A DNA stretch of 6,612 bases from CAYONZ01 sp964405465 (GTDB lineage: Bacteria; Bdellovibrionota; Bdellovibrionia; Bdellovibrionales; JAMPXM01), in the NCBI GenBank assembly GCA_964405465.1, contig CAYONZ010000096.1, forward strand, positions 1 to 6,612. Reading direction: 5' to 3'. Made by a program: the position numbers and the translations under genes. The notes under the pieces are model-generated. The model was not told the origin of the DNA. It saw only the letters and a program-made list of their open reading frames with translations, and did no database searches. Each line of letters opens with the position of its first letter. The first letter of the stretch is position 1. Shown here piece by piece: positions 1 through 5,480 of this stretch.

Positions 1-1122
1 CGGATTTTGAATCTTAAAAATTGAAAAAAATATTTTCTTCAGATTTCGGGATTGTACCGAAATACTGTGAGTAGCAGGTGGTGCTGCAGAGACGGTTGCG
101 ATCTGCAAAATCGGATTTCTAATTTCGCCGACAAGCTTTTGGCATTCAACAGTGGCATTCGATTTAGGGAAGTCTTTGATCGATTCACAGGCCGAAACAG
201 CCTCTGTGTATTTTTCTTGATTGTTCAGCAGTGATGCAAGTTCATATGTGGCATCTGCTTTCAGGCGTGAAGCCTTAGCTCCCACTATAAACAATTTCAA
301 TTTTTTTTGAAGTTGATCAGAAAAATCCTGGGTGACACGTATTTTATCTGGCCATTTGGTGGGAAGCAAAATCTGTTGGAGAGCCCAATATTCTTGGGCT
401 GCATTCGTATCACCTGGAATTCTATTGGCCTTGGCATCAAGCAAAAGGACTTGTGCCTTCGTTGCCGGAGCCGCAATGGGGAGCGCGGGCTTGTCTTGCC
501 AAATCTCCTGGGCAGTTGGCGTTTCGTCTTGGTAAAGATGGTCTGTACGCAAGTTCTCGAGTCTAAGGTGGACAACAAAATCATAGAGCGTGGGCGTGAG
601 CTCGAGATCCGCATTTTCGAGATCCATAATATCAGTCGCGGAAATCACATTGATGTTTTTCAGAGCATCCGAGTCTTTCAGAAGTATCCCATACAAACCA
701 TCTATTCGGTCTTGCCATTCCTTTGCTGATCTTCGCGTGATGTCGGTATTTTTGAGATCTCGTTCTGGGCTCTGATGATATCTGCGAGATTGCTGTTGAA
801 CTGTCTGCGATAGTTCAACTTGCAAAACCAGGGCTTTGTATTTAGTGAGTTTGTTATCCGGTGGCTGGATCTGTTCTAAAATTTGAATGGCCTCAATGGG
901 TTTAGAAAGATGAGCTTGGCATTGCACAGCCCGCAAAAGAGCTTTGTCAAAGTTCGAACTTTTATTGTCCTTTAGGATCTCTAAATATTCCGGAAGAGCA
1001 CTTTGATATAGTTTTTTTTCATATTGTTGATCCGCGCTTTCAATTGACTTTTCCGAAGATGAGAAAGCATTAGGGATAAGCACAAGACTTAACAAGACGA
1101 GATACAACTTAAGACGATGCAT
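1..1122 (-). CDS. Alpha-2-macroglobulin-like secreted protein, N-terminal part (runs off the left edge)
   Basis: The frame is open from the ATG at 1122-1120 to base 1 (374 codons visible, no stop), so this is a 5' partial gene. GGAG at 1132-1129 lies 6 nt before the ATG and supports this start. Residues 1-22 form a signal peptide (MHRLKLYLVLLSLVLIPNAF, then Ser-Ser) with no lipobox Cys, so a periplasmic or secreted protein is expected. A region of TPR-like amphipathic helices follows, including one around EKYTEAVSACESIKDFPKSN. The last ~40 visible residues (ILQIATVSAAPPATH, then the strand-like NLKKIFFSIFKI) resemble the start of the macroglobulin (MG) domains of large bacterial alpha-2-macroglobulin family proteins, in which a helical N-terminal region precedes the MG domains. 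Family members act as periplasmic protease traps, often beside a penicillin-binding protein 1C. The thioester and bait regions would lie outside the window, so protease-trap activity cannot be judged. The family call rests on remembered sequence pattern only. Confidence 0.68.
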   Translation of the reverse strand, partial: MHRLKLYLVLLSLVLIPNAFSSSEKSIESADQQYEKKLYQSALPEYLEILKDNKSSNFDKALLRAVQCQAHLSKPIEAIQILEQIQPPDNKLTKYKALVLQVELSQTVQQQSRRYHQSPERDLKNTDITRRSAKEWQDRIDGLYGILLKDSDALKNINVISATDIMDLENADLELTPTLYDFVVHLRLENLRTDHLYQDETPTAQEIWQDKPALPIAAPATKAQVLLLDAKANRIPGDTNAAQEYWALQQILLPTKWPDKIRVTQDFSDQLQKKLKLFIVGAKASRLKADATYELASLLNNQEKYTEAVSACESIKDFPKSNATVECQKLVGEIRNPILQIATVSAAPPATHSISVQSRNLKKIFFSIFKIQNP

Positions 1123-1152
1123 TTAGATCTCCAGTGATTGAGAGGCTTGCAT
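1123..1152 (-). other. Possible nine-codon leader ORF directly before the macroglobulin-like gene
   Basis: On the minus strand an ATG at 1152-1150 opens a short frame, MQASQSLEI, whose TAA (1125-1123) abuts the ATG of the downstream gene with no gap. A weak purine-rich GAGAAG lies just before it. The start lies in the loop of the hairpin at 1132-1170. The words around the two start codons are identical over 9 bases (tgcatttag on the plus strand, at 1118-1126 and 1148-1156, exactly 30 bases apart). It may be a coupled leader peptide or chance, since a 9-codon frame is weak evidence by itself. Confidence 0.2.
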
Positions 1153-1170
1153 TTAGCTTCTCAATCACTG
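1132..1170. promoter_or_regulatory. Long hairpin in the proS / macroglobulin-like gene spacer
   Basis: Two 15-base arms (1132-1146 cagtgattgagaggc and 1156-1170 gcttctcaatcactg) pair at 14 of 15 positions around a 9-base loop. In minus-strand RNA the structure follows the proS stop by about 46 nt and ends on the first G of the GGAG ribosome-binding site of the next gene. No T-run follows, so it is not a standard intrinsic terminator. A translation-control hairpin, an mRNA processing site or a 3'-end stabiliser of the proS message are all possible. Confidence 0.5.
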
Positions 1171-1216
1171 TGACTCATGTAAACAAAATTTCAAGACTTC
1201 AAAAAACTCCTCAGCA

Positions 1217-2713
1217 TTAGTAGGAGCGAGCAAATATCACAAATTTTTCAGCAGGTTTTCCTGAGAAAATGCAGTTTCCCGAAACGGCTTGTTGCGTGAG
1301 TGGCGCACAACGGGGAGTGACTTTTAATCGAGCCAAAACTTCGTGCCCGATAGCATCTTTGTGCCAAGGCACAATCGCAAAACCACCTTTGGTTTCGTCT
1401 TCACCGAAGAAGTCTTCAAATTCACTCAACGAATTTATTGTTTTAGTATTCTGATCGCGAAAAGCTTTGGCTCGGTTAAACAAATTTAATTGAATCTCAT
1501 TCAAAAGATTCTGAATTCCAGAAACAAACTGCTCTCGTGGAAGACCTGCTTTTTCTTTAGGCTCTTTATCACGTCGGCCAACAAAGACCTCATTTTTAGC
1601 CATATCGCGAGGTCCGACCTCCACCCGCACAGGAACACCTTGCTTGATGTATTGCCATGCCTTTTCGCCACCTCGGATATCGCGAGTGTCGATTTTTACT
1701 TTTACCGGCGCGCCATCAAAAAGCTGGGATTTCAAATCTCTTTCGAGGGATTTTACATAATCGAGCACTTGAATTTGTTCTTCGGCATTGCGATAAATTG
1801 GCAAAATCACAACGTGTAACGGAGCAATCTTCGGAGGAAGAACAAGTCCGTTGTCATCACTATGGGTCATGATCAAGCCACCAATCATACGTGTTGAAAC
1901 ACCCCAAGAGGTCGTCCATGCAGTTTCTTCTTTTGAATCTTTGTCCAAAAATTTAATTCCTGAAGCTTGGGCAAAATTTTGTCCCAAGAAATGGGAAGTT
2001 CCAGCCTGCAGAGCCTTACAGTCTTGCATCATGGCTTCAATGGTATAGGTGTCGACAGCTCCGGGAAATCTCTCATCTGGAGTTTTTTCGCCTTTGATTA
2101 CAGGCATTGCCAGATAGTTCTCGGCAAATTCTGCATAGATGTCGAGCATGCGATGGGTTTCTTCTTTCGCTTCTTGTAGGGTAGCATGAACGGTGTGTCC
2201 CTCTTGCCACAAAAATTCAGCTGTACGCAGAAACATTCGGGTGCGCATCTCCCAGCGCATGACGTTGCACCATTGGTTGATCAAAATCGGGAGATCTCGG
2301 TAGGACTGCACCCATTTGGCAAACATGTGACCAATAATCGTTTCGCTTGTTGGGCGAATGATCAACGGCTCTTCGAGTTTTCCATCTGGAATGAGTTTTC
2401 CGTTTCCATCATCCTTGAGTCGATGGTGCGTGACCACTGCGCATTCTTTGGCAAACCCCTCAACATGCTCTGCTTCCTTTTCAAGAAAACTCAAAGGGAT
2501 CAACAGTGGAAAATAAGCATTCACGTGTCCGGTCTCTTTGAATTTACCATCGAGTATGTGTTGCATGTTTTCCCAGATGGCGTAACCCCAAGGTTTAATA
2601 ACCATACATCCACGAACAGGTGAATTTTCGGCCATGTCGGCAGCTTTGATGACCTCTTGATACCACTCAGGGTAATTGGCTTTTCGAGTCGGTGTAATTG
2701 CAGTGTTTGACAT
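1217..2713 (-). CDS. proS: Prolyl-tRNA synthetase, type 3 (archaeal/eukaryote-like) form
   Basis: This class IIa aminoacyl-tRNA synthetase charges tRNA-Pro with proline in the cytoplasm, using ATP. The 498 residues are a normal length for the type 3 form, which lacks the editing insertion of the longer bacterial type. Visible elements are motif 1 (residues ~35-73), the proline-site loop RPTSET (120-125), motif 2 with RWEMRTRMFLRT (153-164), and motif 3 with TSWGVSTRMIGGLIMTHSDD (268-287). An anticodon-binding domain spans ~295-400, followed by a C-terminal zinc-like domain ending in the family's terminal Tyr (FARSY). In the zinc-like domain the usual four Cys ligands are mostly replaced: His451, His457, Cys481 and Ser484 by my alignment from memory. 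Such loss is common in bacterial members, so activity is still expected. AAGGAG at 2725-2720, 6 nt before the ATG, fixes the start. It is probably transcribed alone or with the macroglobulin-like gene 94 nt downstream. Confidence 0.97.
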   Translation of the reverse strand: MSNTAITPTRKANYPEWYQEVIKAADMAENSPVRGCMVIKPWGYAIWENMQHILDGKFKETGHVNAYFPLLIPLSFLEKEAEHVEGFAKECAVVTHHRLKDDGNGKLIPDGKLEEPLIIRPTSETIIGHMFAKWVQSYRDLPILINQWCNVMRWEMRTRMFLRTAEFLWQEGHTVHATLQEAKEETHRMLDIYAEFAENYLAMPVIKGEKTPDERFPGAVDTYTIEAMMQDCKALQAGTSHFLGQNFAQASGIKFLDKDSKEETAWTTSWGVSTRMIGGLIMTHSDDNGLVLPPKIAPLHVVILPIYRNAEEQIQVLDYVKSLERDLKSQLFDGAPVKVKIDTRDIRGGEKAWQYIKQGVPVRVEVGPRDMAKNEVFVGRRDKEPKEKAGLPREQFVSGIQNLLNEIQLNLFNRAKAFRDQNTKTINSLSEFEDFFGEDETKGGFAIVPWHKDAIGHEVLARLKVTPRCAPLTQQAVSGNCIFSGKPAEKFVIFARSY

Positions 2714-2843
2714 TGTGAACTCCTTGACCTGACGAGATTATCAGTTTGAACTAAAAAAGCAAAGCGCTGCTTGCAAAATCCAATTGGTGAATCCGCATTG
2801 AACCTCAAAAGAGGATATCGAAAGCAAGAAAAGTAAGGAATCA
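2714..2843. promoter_or_regulatory. Divergent intergenic region between proS and the AlkD-like gene
   Basis: These 130 bases separate two divergently transcribed genes and must carry both promoters. For proS, a GATAAT -10-like hexamer reads on the minus strand at 2742-2737, but no good -35 sits 16-18 nt upstream of it. For the plus-strand gene I see no convincing -10/-35 pair. AAGGAA at 2835-2840 is its ribosome-binding site. A hairpin with an adjacent T-run lies inside and is listed separately. Confidence 0.4.
2753..2774 (-). terminator. Possible intrinsic terminator or attenuator in the proS leader
   Basis: On the minus strand, GCAAGCAGCGCTTTGC (2774-2759) can fold into a short stem (GC, then AAGC/GCTT around an AGC triloop, one bulged T) followed at once by six T (2758-2753). 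It precedes proS by about 40 nt. It could stop antisense readthrough or attenuate proS if the proS promoter lies further upstream. If the promoter uses the GATAAT at 2742-2737, the hairpin would not be transcribed with proS. The stem is short, so the call is weak. Confidence 0.3.
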
Positions 2844-3662
2844 ATGAATAAAGTCCGTAAAGTCCTGAAACCCACAAAAGCCAGAATTAAATTCGTGAAT
2901 GATAGTCAGTCGGGCCAAATCGTTCGGGCACTAGAAGTTGAAAATGAATTGCGTCATTTCGCGTCTTCTTCAAAGGCGAAGATCTTAATGCGGTTTTTTA
3001 AAACGCAAAAGGGAGAGTATGGATACGGTGATCGATTTTTAGGGGTGATGGTTCCGCAAGTGAGAGCTCTGGCTAAAAAGTACAACGAACTATCTCTTGA
3101 AGAATGTGAAGTTTTACTAGGTTCCCCATATAACGAGGCACGTCTTTTGGCTCTTTGCATTTTAGTTTTTCAGTTCAAAAATGGCGGTCCTCAAGACAGG
3201 CAAAAAATCTTCAATTTGTATAAGCAAAATCTCGATCGAATAAACAACTGGAATTTAGTTGACTCTTCTGCACATGAAATTGTCGGTGGATTTCTATTTG
3301 ATCAATCCAGGTCATGGTTGGACAATCTGTTGAAGTCTTCAAATCTGTGGCATCGGCGTGTTGCCATTTTAGCGTGTCTTTATTTTATTCGCGAAAACCA
3401 ATTTGAGGACATCGTGAGACTTTGTGCGAAATCACATCGAGACCCAGAAGATCTAATGCACAAAGCATGTGGGTGGATGCTTCGGGAAGTCGGAAAGCGT
3501 GATGAAAATGTTTTAATAGATTATCTTGAGAAGAATGTTGCGCAGATGCCCCGGACAATGCTTCGTTATTCAATTGAACGATTGCCCGAAAAAACTCGAA
3601 AAAGATTTATGGCAATTCAGCCAGCGCAAGGAACTGGCCGAATCACTGCGAGACGGAAATGA
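2844..3662 (+). CDS. AlkD-type DNA alkylation repair glycosylase (HEAT-like repeats)
   Basis: The product (272 residues) matches the DNA alkylation repair family typified by Bacillus cereus AlkD, which excises N3- and N7-alkylated purines using a curved stack of HEAT-like helices. Family landmarks in order are RFFKTQKGEYGYGDRFLG (~50-67), VPQVRALAKKY (70-80), RLLALCILVFQ (100-110), RINNWNLVDSSA (132-143), LWHRRVAILA (168-177), HKACGWMLREVGKRD (206-220) and MPRTMLRYSIERLPE (235-249). The residues equivalent to AlkD Trp109, Asp113, Arg148 and Trp187 appear to be Trp136, Asp140, Arg171 or Arg172, and Trp211, so an active enzyme is likely. About 20 basic residues at the N terminus precede the usual first helix, and a basic tail (ARRK) ends the protein. 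AAGGAA lies 3 nt before the ATG. Its stop overlaps the start of the Nudix gene (ATGA), implying co-translation. Confidence 0.93.
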   Translation: MNKVRKVLKPTKARIKFVNDSQSGQIVRALEVENELRHFASSSKAKILMRFFKTQKGEYGYGDRFLGVMVPQVRALAKKYNELSLEECEVLLGSPYNEARLLALCILVFQFKNGGPQDRQKIFNLYKQNLDRINNWNLVDSSAHEIVGGFLFDQSRSWLDNLLKSSNLWHRRVAILACLYFIRENQFEDIVRLCAKSHRDPEDLMHKACGWMLREVGKRDENVLIDYLEKNVAQMPRTMLRYSIERLPEKTRKRFMAIQPAQGTGRITARRK

Positions 3663-4129
3663 AAATATTGTTTCGGGTGCTGCATCTTCTTCGGCGGATC
3701 TATTGGTTCATTTTTCGACCACTCAATTTAGGGTGTCGTGTGATCGTAGAGCATGACGAGAAGATTTTATTGGTTAAGATGTCATATCACAATTCTTGGT
3801 TCCTCCCTGGAGGAGGAGTCGACAAGGGTGAAACATTCTCGCAGGCGGCAATTCGTGAGCTATTTGAAGAGTGTCGTATTCAAGTAAACAATTTATGGTT
3901 ACAAGGTGTTTATTTGAACACCCAAATGGGTGCTATTGATCACGTCGCAGTATTTGTAGCAAGAGACTATGATGGGACTCAACCAGAGGTGGATGGACGA
4001 GAGGTGGTCGAGGCCAAGTTTTTTCAAAAAAATAACTTACCTAAAGACCTTTCTCCCGGACATCGGCGCCGCCTCAATGAGTACATGGCCGCAAAAACAC
4101 ACCATCATCAAGTTGCTGAGTTTTGGTAA
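3659..4129 (+). CDS. Nudix-family hydrolase
   Basis: Nudix enzymes hydrolyse nucleoside diphosphates linked to another group, using Mg2+ held by the Nudix box. The box G-x5-E-x7-RE-U-x-EE-x-G-U is visible at residues 52-74: Gly52, Glu58, Arg66-Glu67, Glu70-Glu71 and Ile74. The usual Gly near its end is Arg73 here. The segment before it (GCRVIVEHDEKILLVK, then SWFLPGGGV) is the typical first part of the fold and resembles small members with the pattern LGVRxxV...LLVRHxY..GWxLPGGGxxxGE. The first ~22 residues are hydrophobic and basic (MKILFRVLHLLRRIYWFIFR) and may be a membrane-contacting helix or just the fold's lead-in. The 156-residue length is normal. The ATG overlaps the stop of the AlkD-like gene by 4 nt, so the two are expected to form an operon. 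The substrate cannot be told from sequence. A role in removing damaged nucleotides is only suggested by the neighbour. Confidence 0.93.
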   Translation: MKILFRVLHLLRRIYWFIFRPLNLGCRVIVEHDEKILLVKMSYHNSWFLPGGGVDKGETFSQAAIRELFEECRIQVNNLWLQGVYLNTQMGAIDHVAVFVARDYDGTQPEVDGREVVEAKFFQKNNLPKDLSPGHRRRLNEYMAAKTHHHQVAEFW

Positions 4130-4159
4130 TCGATTTTAGAAGGATAGCTCAGGAAAAAT

Positions 4160-4511
4160 CTAGCGCTTTAAATCAGATTTTGTGGGTTCTTCCTCTCCGA
4201 AGGTCATCCCAAATAGCCATGTGTTTCCGCTAACATTAAGCTGCGGACCGAACTTGAAAAGACCGATCCCAAGATTGAATGAATATGTAATTGAAGATCC
4301 ACCAAGTTGTGTGACATTCGTTGCGTTGGTAACAAAAACTCCGCCTCCAACGCCCGCAAAGGCACCCAGAGCCTCAGTCTGATTATCTTGACATGTTGGT
4401 GCGCTACCAACGGTAGCCTGGCCCTCCTGCAAAGGAACCACCACCTGCGAATCCGCCAAAGTTAACTCCCTGGCTTCCCTTCGGCAGAGGACGCCTGCAG
4501 TTGCGGTTCAT
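4160..4511 (-). pseudogene. Remnant of a third Rhs-type C-terminal tip, frame-broken
   Basis: Two minus-strand frames together look like one glycine-rich tip. The first starts at an ATG (4511-4509) that overlaps the stop of the upstream immunity-like gene (ATGA) and encodes 35 residues including GVNFGGFAGGGSFAGGPGY before a TAG at 4406-4404. The second, shifted by one base, carries on with QTEALGAFAGVGGGVFVTNA, then NVTQLGGSSITYSFNLGIG and SGNTWLFGMTFG, and stops at 4162-4160. The second frame reads open from within the immunity gene, but before about 4405 it is probably only a shadow of the glycine-rich frame. The Gly-rich stretch followed by a beta-rich tail is a style I associate with C-termini of Rhs/YD-repeat proteins, though I cannot name the domain. 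There is no copy of the rhs core here and no visible start of its own. Its end is 30 bases from the convergent Nudix gene. Confidence 0.45.
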
Positions 4512-4759
4512 TTGTCGCGAGTCAGTCCACATGAGTCGATTAGTACCTCAATTTCTAGACCGTATTTGTTCGGTTCTGAGTCAGGTCGAAGCCCTGACTC
4601 GATAAACTCATCCGACAGGCAGTCGATGATCTCTAACCGTATTTGCCGATCCAATGTAGAAAGGTCAATTGCGGAACGAATCTTGGCAGCCAATGCTGGA
4701 TTTCTTTTCGCAAGGATTCCCTTAATTTTTGCAAGAGCATCTTCTCGTTTCATATCCAT
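4508..4759 (-). CDS. Small soluble protein, probable Rhs-tip immunity protein
   Basis: The product has 83 residues, with no signal peptide and no membrane segment: MDMKREDALAKIKGILAKRN at the N terminus, then helices rich in charged residues, ending near PNKYGLEIEVLIDSCG. Its ATG (4759-4757) overlaps by one base the TGA (4761-4759) that closes the frame GQIVTVIPRGSAGLRTPFR of the orphan toxin tip, giving a TGATG junction typical of coupled toxin-immunity pairs. A second ATG at 4753-4751 with AGGTG upstream is an alternative start. A small soluble acidic-to-neutral helical protein directly after an Rhs tip is the expected position and type for an immunity protein, and the pattern (SGLxPDSEPNKYGLEIExLID) resembles small immunity proteins recalled from such pairs. 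The toxin it would neutralise is broken here, yet this frame is intact. The function is an inference from position and pattern. Confidence 0.65.
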   Translation of the reverse strand: MDMKREDALAKIKGILAKRNPALAAKIRSAIDLSTLDRQIRLEIIDCLSDEFIESGLRPDSEPNKYGLEIEVLIDSCGLTRDK

Positions 4760-5197
4760 CACCTAAAAGGAGTTCTTAGGCCTGCCGATCCTCGCGGAAT
4801 AACGGTTACGATCTGGCCTGATTGATGCCATGACGTGTGTAACCTGTAATCGTATTGCCAACTACTCCGCTGCCTTCGGAGCGTACTGCGCCAGAGCCGC
4901 CTCCACTAACACCACCAAATGCACCTGGGCCAACTGTCGCTGCTCCGCCAATGATTTCATTCGTCGCGGCACCAGGAGTGTCCGTTTCCGATGAATCAAA
5001 GAACAAAAAAGCCCTGTCACTATTCCCGCAACAAGCGGATTCTTGCCATCGGGATCCACAAAGTTCACAGGATCATTGCCGACATACCCATACAAGTTCA
5101 CATCCCCACCACCGAATAGTAGTGGATCTTTCGCTGTCCATCTTCCTGTTTCTGCATCGTAGTCTCTCGCTCCGAATCTAGCCCACAAACGAACCAA
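4759..5197 (-). pseudogene. Orphan Rhs tip module: core-end copy plus broken toxin domain
   Basis: Read on the minus strand, the module opens with the hyperconserved end of the Rhs core (RFGARDYDAETGRWTAKDP, then GGDVNLYGYVGNDPVNFVDP), very close to that of the main rhs gene, and then diverges after DPDG. The coding sense runs through three frames. Frame one reads to about NPLVAGIVTG (near 5005), where a run of six T separates it from frame two. Frame two gives SSETDTPGAATNEIIGGAAT, a Gly-rich linker and ITGYTRHGINQA before a stop at 4808-4806. Frame three, one base off, gives GQIVTVIPRGSAGLRTPFR and a TGA coupled to the immunity gene. The start (TYTRHGINQ-like) and end (VTVIPxxSAGLR-like) of a toxin domain that I recall as a continuous unit are almost adjacent, so its middle appears deleted. 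The family may be a BECR-fold ribonuclease type, with low certainty. There is no ribosome-binding site or good start codon, as expected for a silent displaced tip. Confidence 0.75.
5085..5177 (-). repeat. 93-bp rhs core-end repeat, copy in the orphan tip module
   Basis: This copy matches 5922-6014 at 88 of 93 bases in the same orientation, 837 bases away. It encodes the core end from FGARDYD to LYGY. All five differences are single-base substitutions, mostly at third codon positions. Confidence 0.95.
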
Positions 5198-5202
5198 TCG
5201 TA

Positions 5203-5228
5203 GAAGTAGTGAGTCTTCTCACTACTTC
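5203..5228. other. Perfect 11-bp hairpin between modules 1 and 2
   Basis: The arms gaagtagtgag (5203-5213) and ctcactacttc (5218-5228) are perfectly complementary around a 4-base loop. A 7-base direct repeat, accaatc, flanks it at 5193-5199 and 5231-5237. It lies just after the stop of the membrane immunity gene in the direction of transcription and before the core-end repeat of the orphan module. No T-run follows on the minus strand, so it is at best an unusual terminator. It may instead be the scar or boundary of a recombination event, or an RNA-processing stem. Confidence 0.5.
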
Positions 5229-5237
5229 CTACCAATC

Positions 5238-5480
5238 CTAAAAAAGCCGGAATACAGCCTGACCGGCTATGCCAATGCCAACAATCAACAATAAAATAGC
5301 AGCATGCCAAATGTTGCCGCTATTTTCCTTGAGCAGAAGTCCAAAGCAGACCAGTGAAACAACATCAAAACCGATGCACTGTAAGAGAATTTTTTTGTAG
5401 TCCGTGGCAGCAGCGAATCCATAAATTCCAGCAAGAGCCAGGAATATAACTCCAACTGTCAATAAGCCTATATTTTTCAC
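5238..5480 (-). CDS. Small three-helix membrane protein, probable immunity protein of the main Rhs tip
   Basis: The product has 80 residues and is almost entirely hydrophobic, with three predicted membrane segments at about 4-25, 32-50 and 58-77, separated by short charged loops (TDYKK, LKENSGN). It starts with GTG (5480-5478), which overlaps the TGA of the rhs gene by 4 nt (GTGA). AGGA lies about 9 nt upstream inside the rhs end, indicating translational coupling. A tiny gene fused in expression to the 3' end of an rhs tip is the standard location of the cognate immunity gene. A membrane location would fit a toxin acting in the periplasm or at the membrane of the target cell. No named family is recognised. 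The role is inferred from position, size and coupling. Confidence 0.72.
   Translation of the reverse strand: MKNIGLLTVGVIFLALAGIYGFAAATDYKKILLQCIGFDVVSLVCFGLLLKENSGNIWHAAILLLIVGIGIAGQAVFRLF

Noticed and set aside
297..614. Minus-strand open frame of 105 codons
   Set aside because: It lies on the same strand as the macroglobulin-like gene in another frame. The 374-codon frame with signal peptide and ribosome-binding site explains the DNA.
307..729. Plus-strand open frame of 140 codons, with two smaller ones overlapping (332-535, 590-775)
   Set aside because: They lie opposite the long macroglobulin-like frame, have no convincing ribosome-binding site and encode low-complexity, basic, Cys/Arg-rich sequence with no family pattern.
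2186..2623. Plus-strand open frame of 145 codons
   Set aside because: It is antisense to the proS catalytic domain; its codons mirror a certain gene and the product has no recognisable features.
4155..4181. AT-rich inverted repeat (aaaatct / agatttt) between the convergent Nudix gene and Rhs remnant
   Set aside because: It has only seven weak pairs around a 13-base loop, with no GC stem or clear T-run, so it is not supportable as a bidirectional terminator.
4512..4766. Plus-strand open frame of 84 codons
   Set aside because: It is a mirror of the small immunity-like gene, with no ribosome-binding site. The minus-strand gene is supported by the TGATG coupling.
4990..5015. Programmed -1 ribosomal frameshift in the orphan tip
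   Set aside because: The bases around the T-run do not form a standard X-XXY-YYZ heptamer in the incoming frame. A second frame break and a deletion follow, so decay is the simpler reading.
4855..5181. Plus-strand Ser/Pro/His-rich open frame of 108 codons
   Set aside because: It is the complement of the glycine-rich Rhs tip and core copy; the composition is what a reverse reading of Gly/Ala codons gives.
5098..5310. Minus-strand open frame of 70 codons across the membrane immunity gene and core copy
   Set aside because: It mixes two unrelated reading registers, with no family signal; the immunity gene and the rhs core frame explain the same bases.
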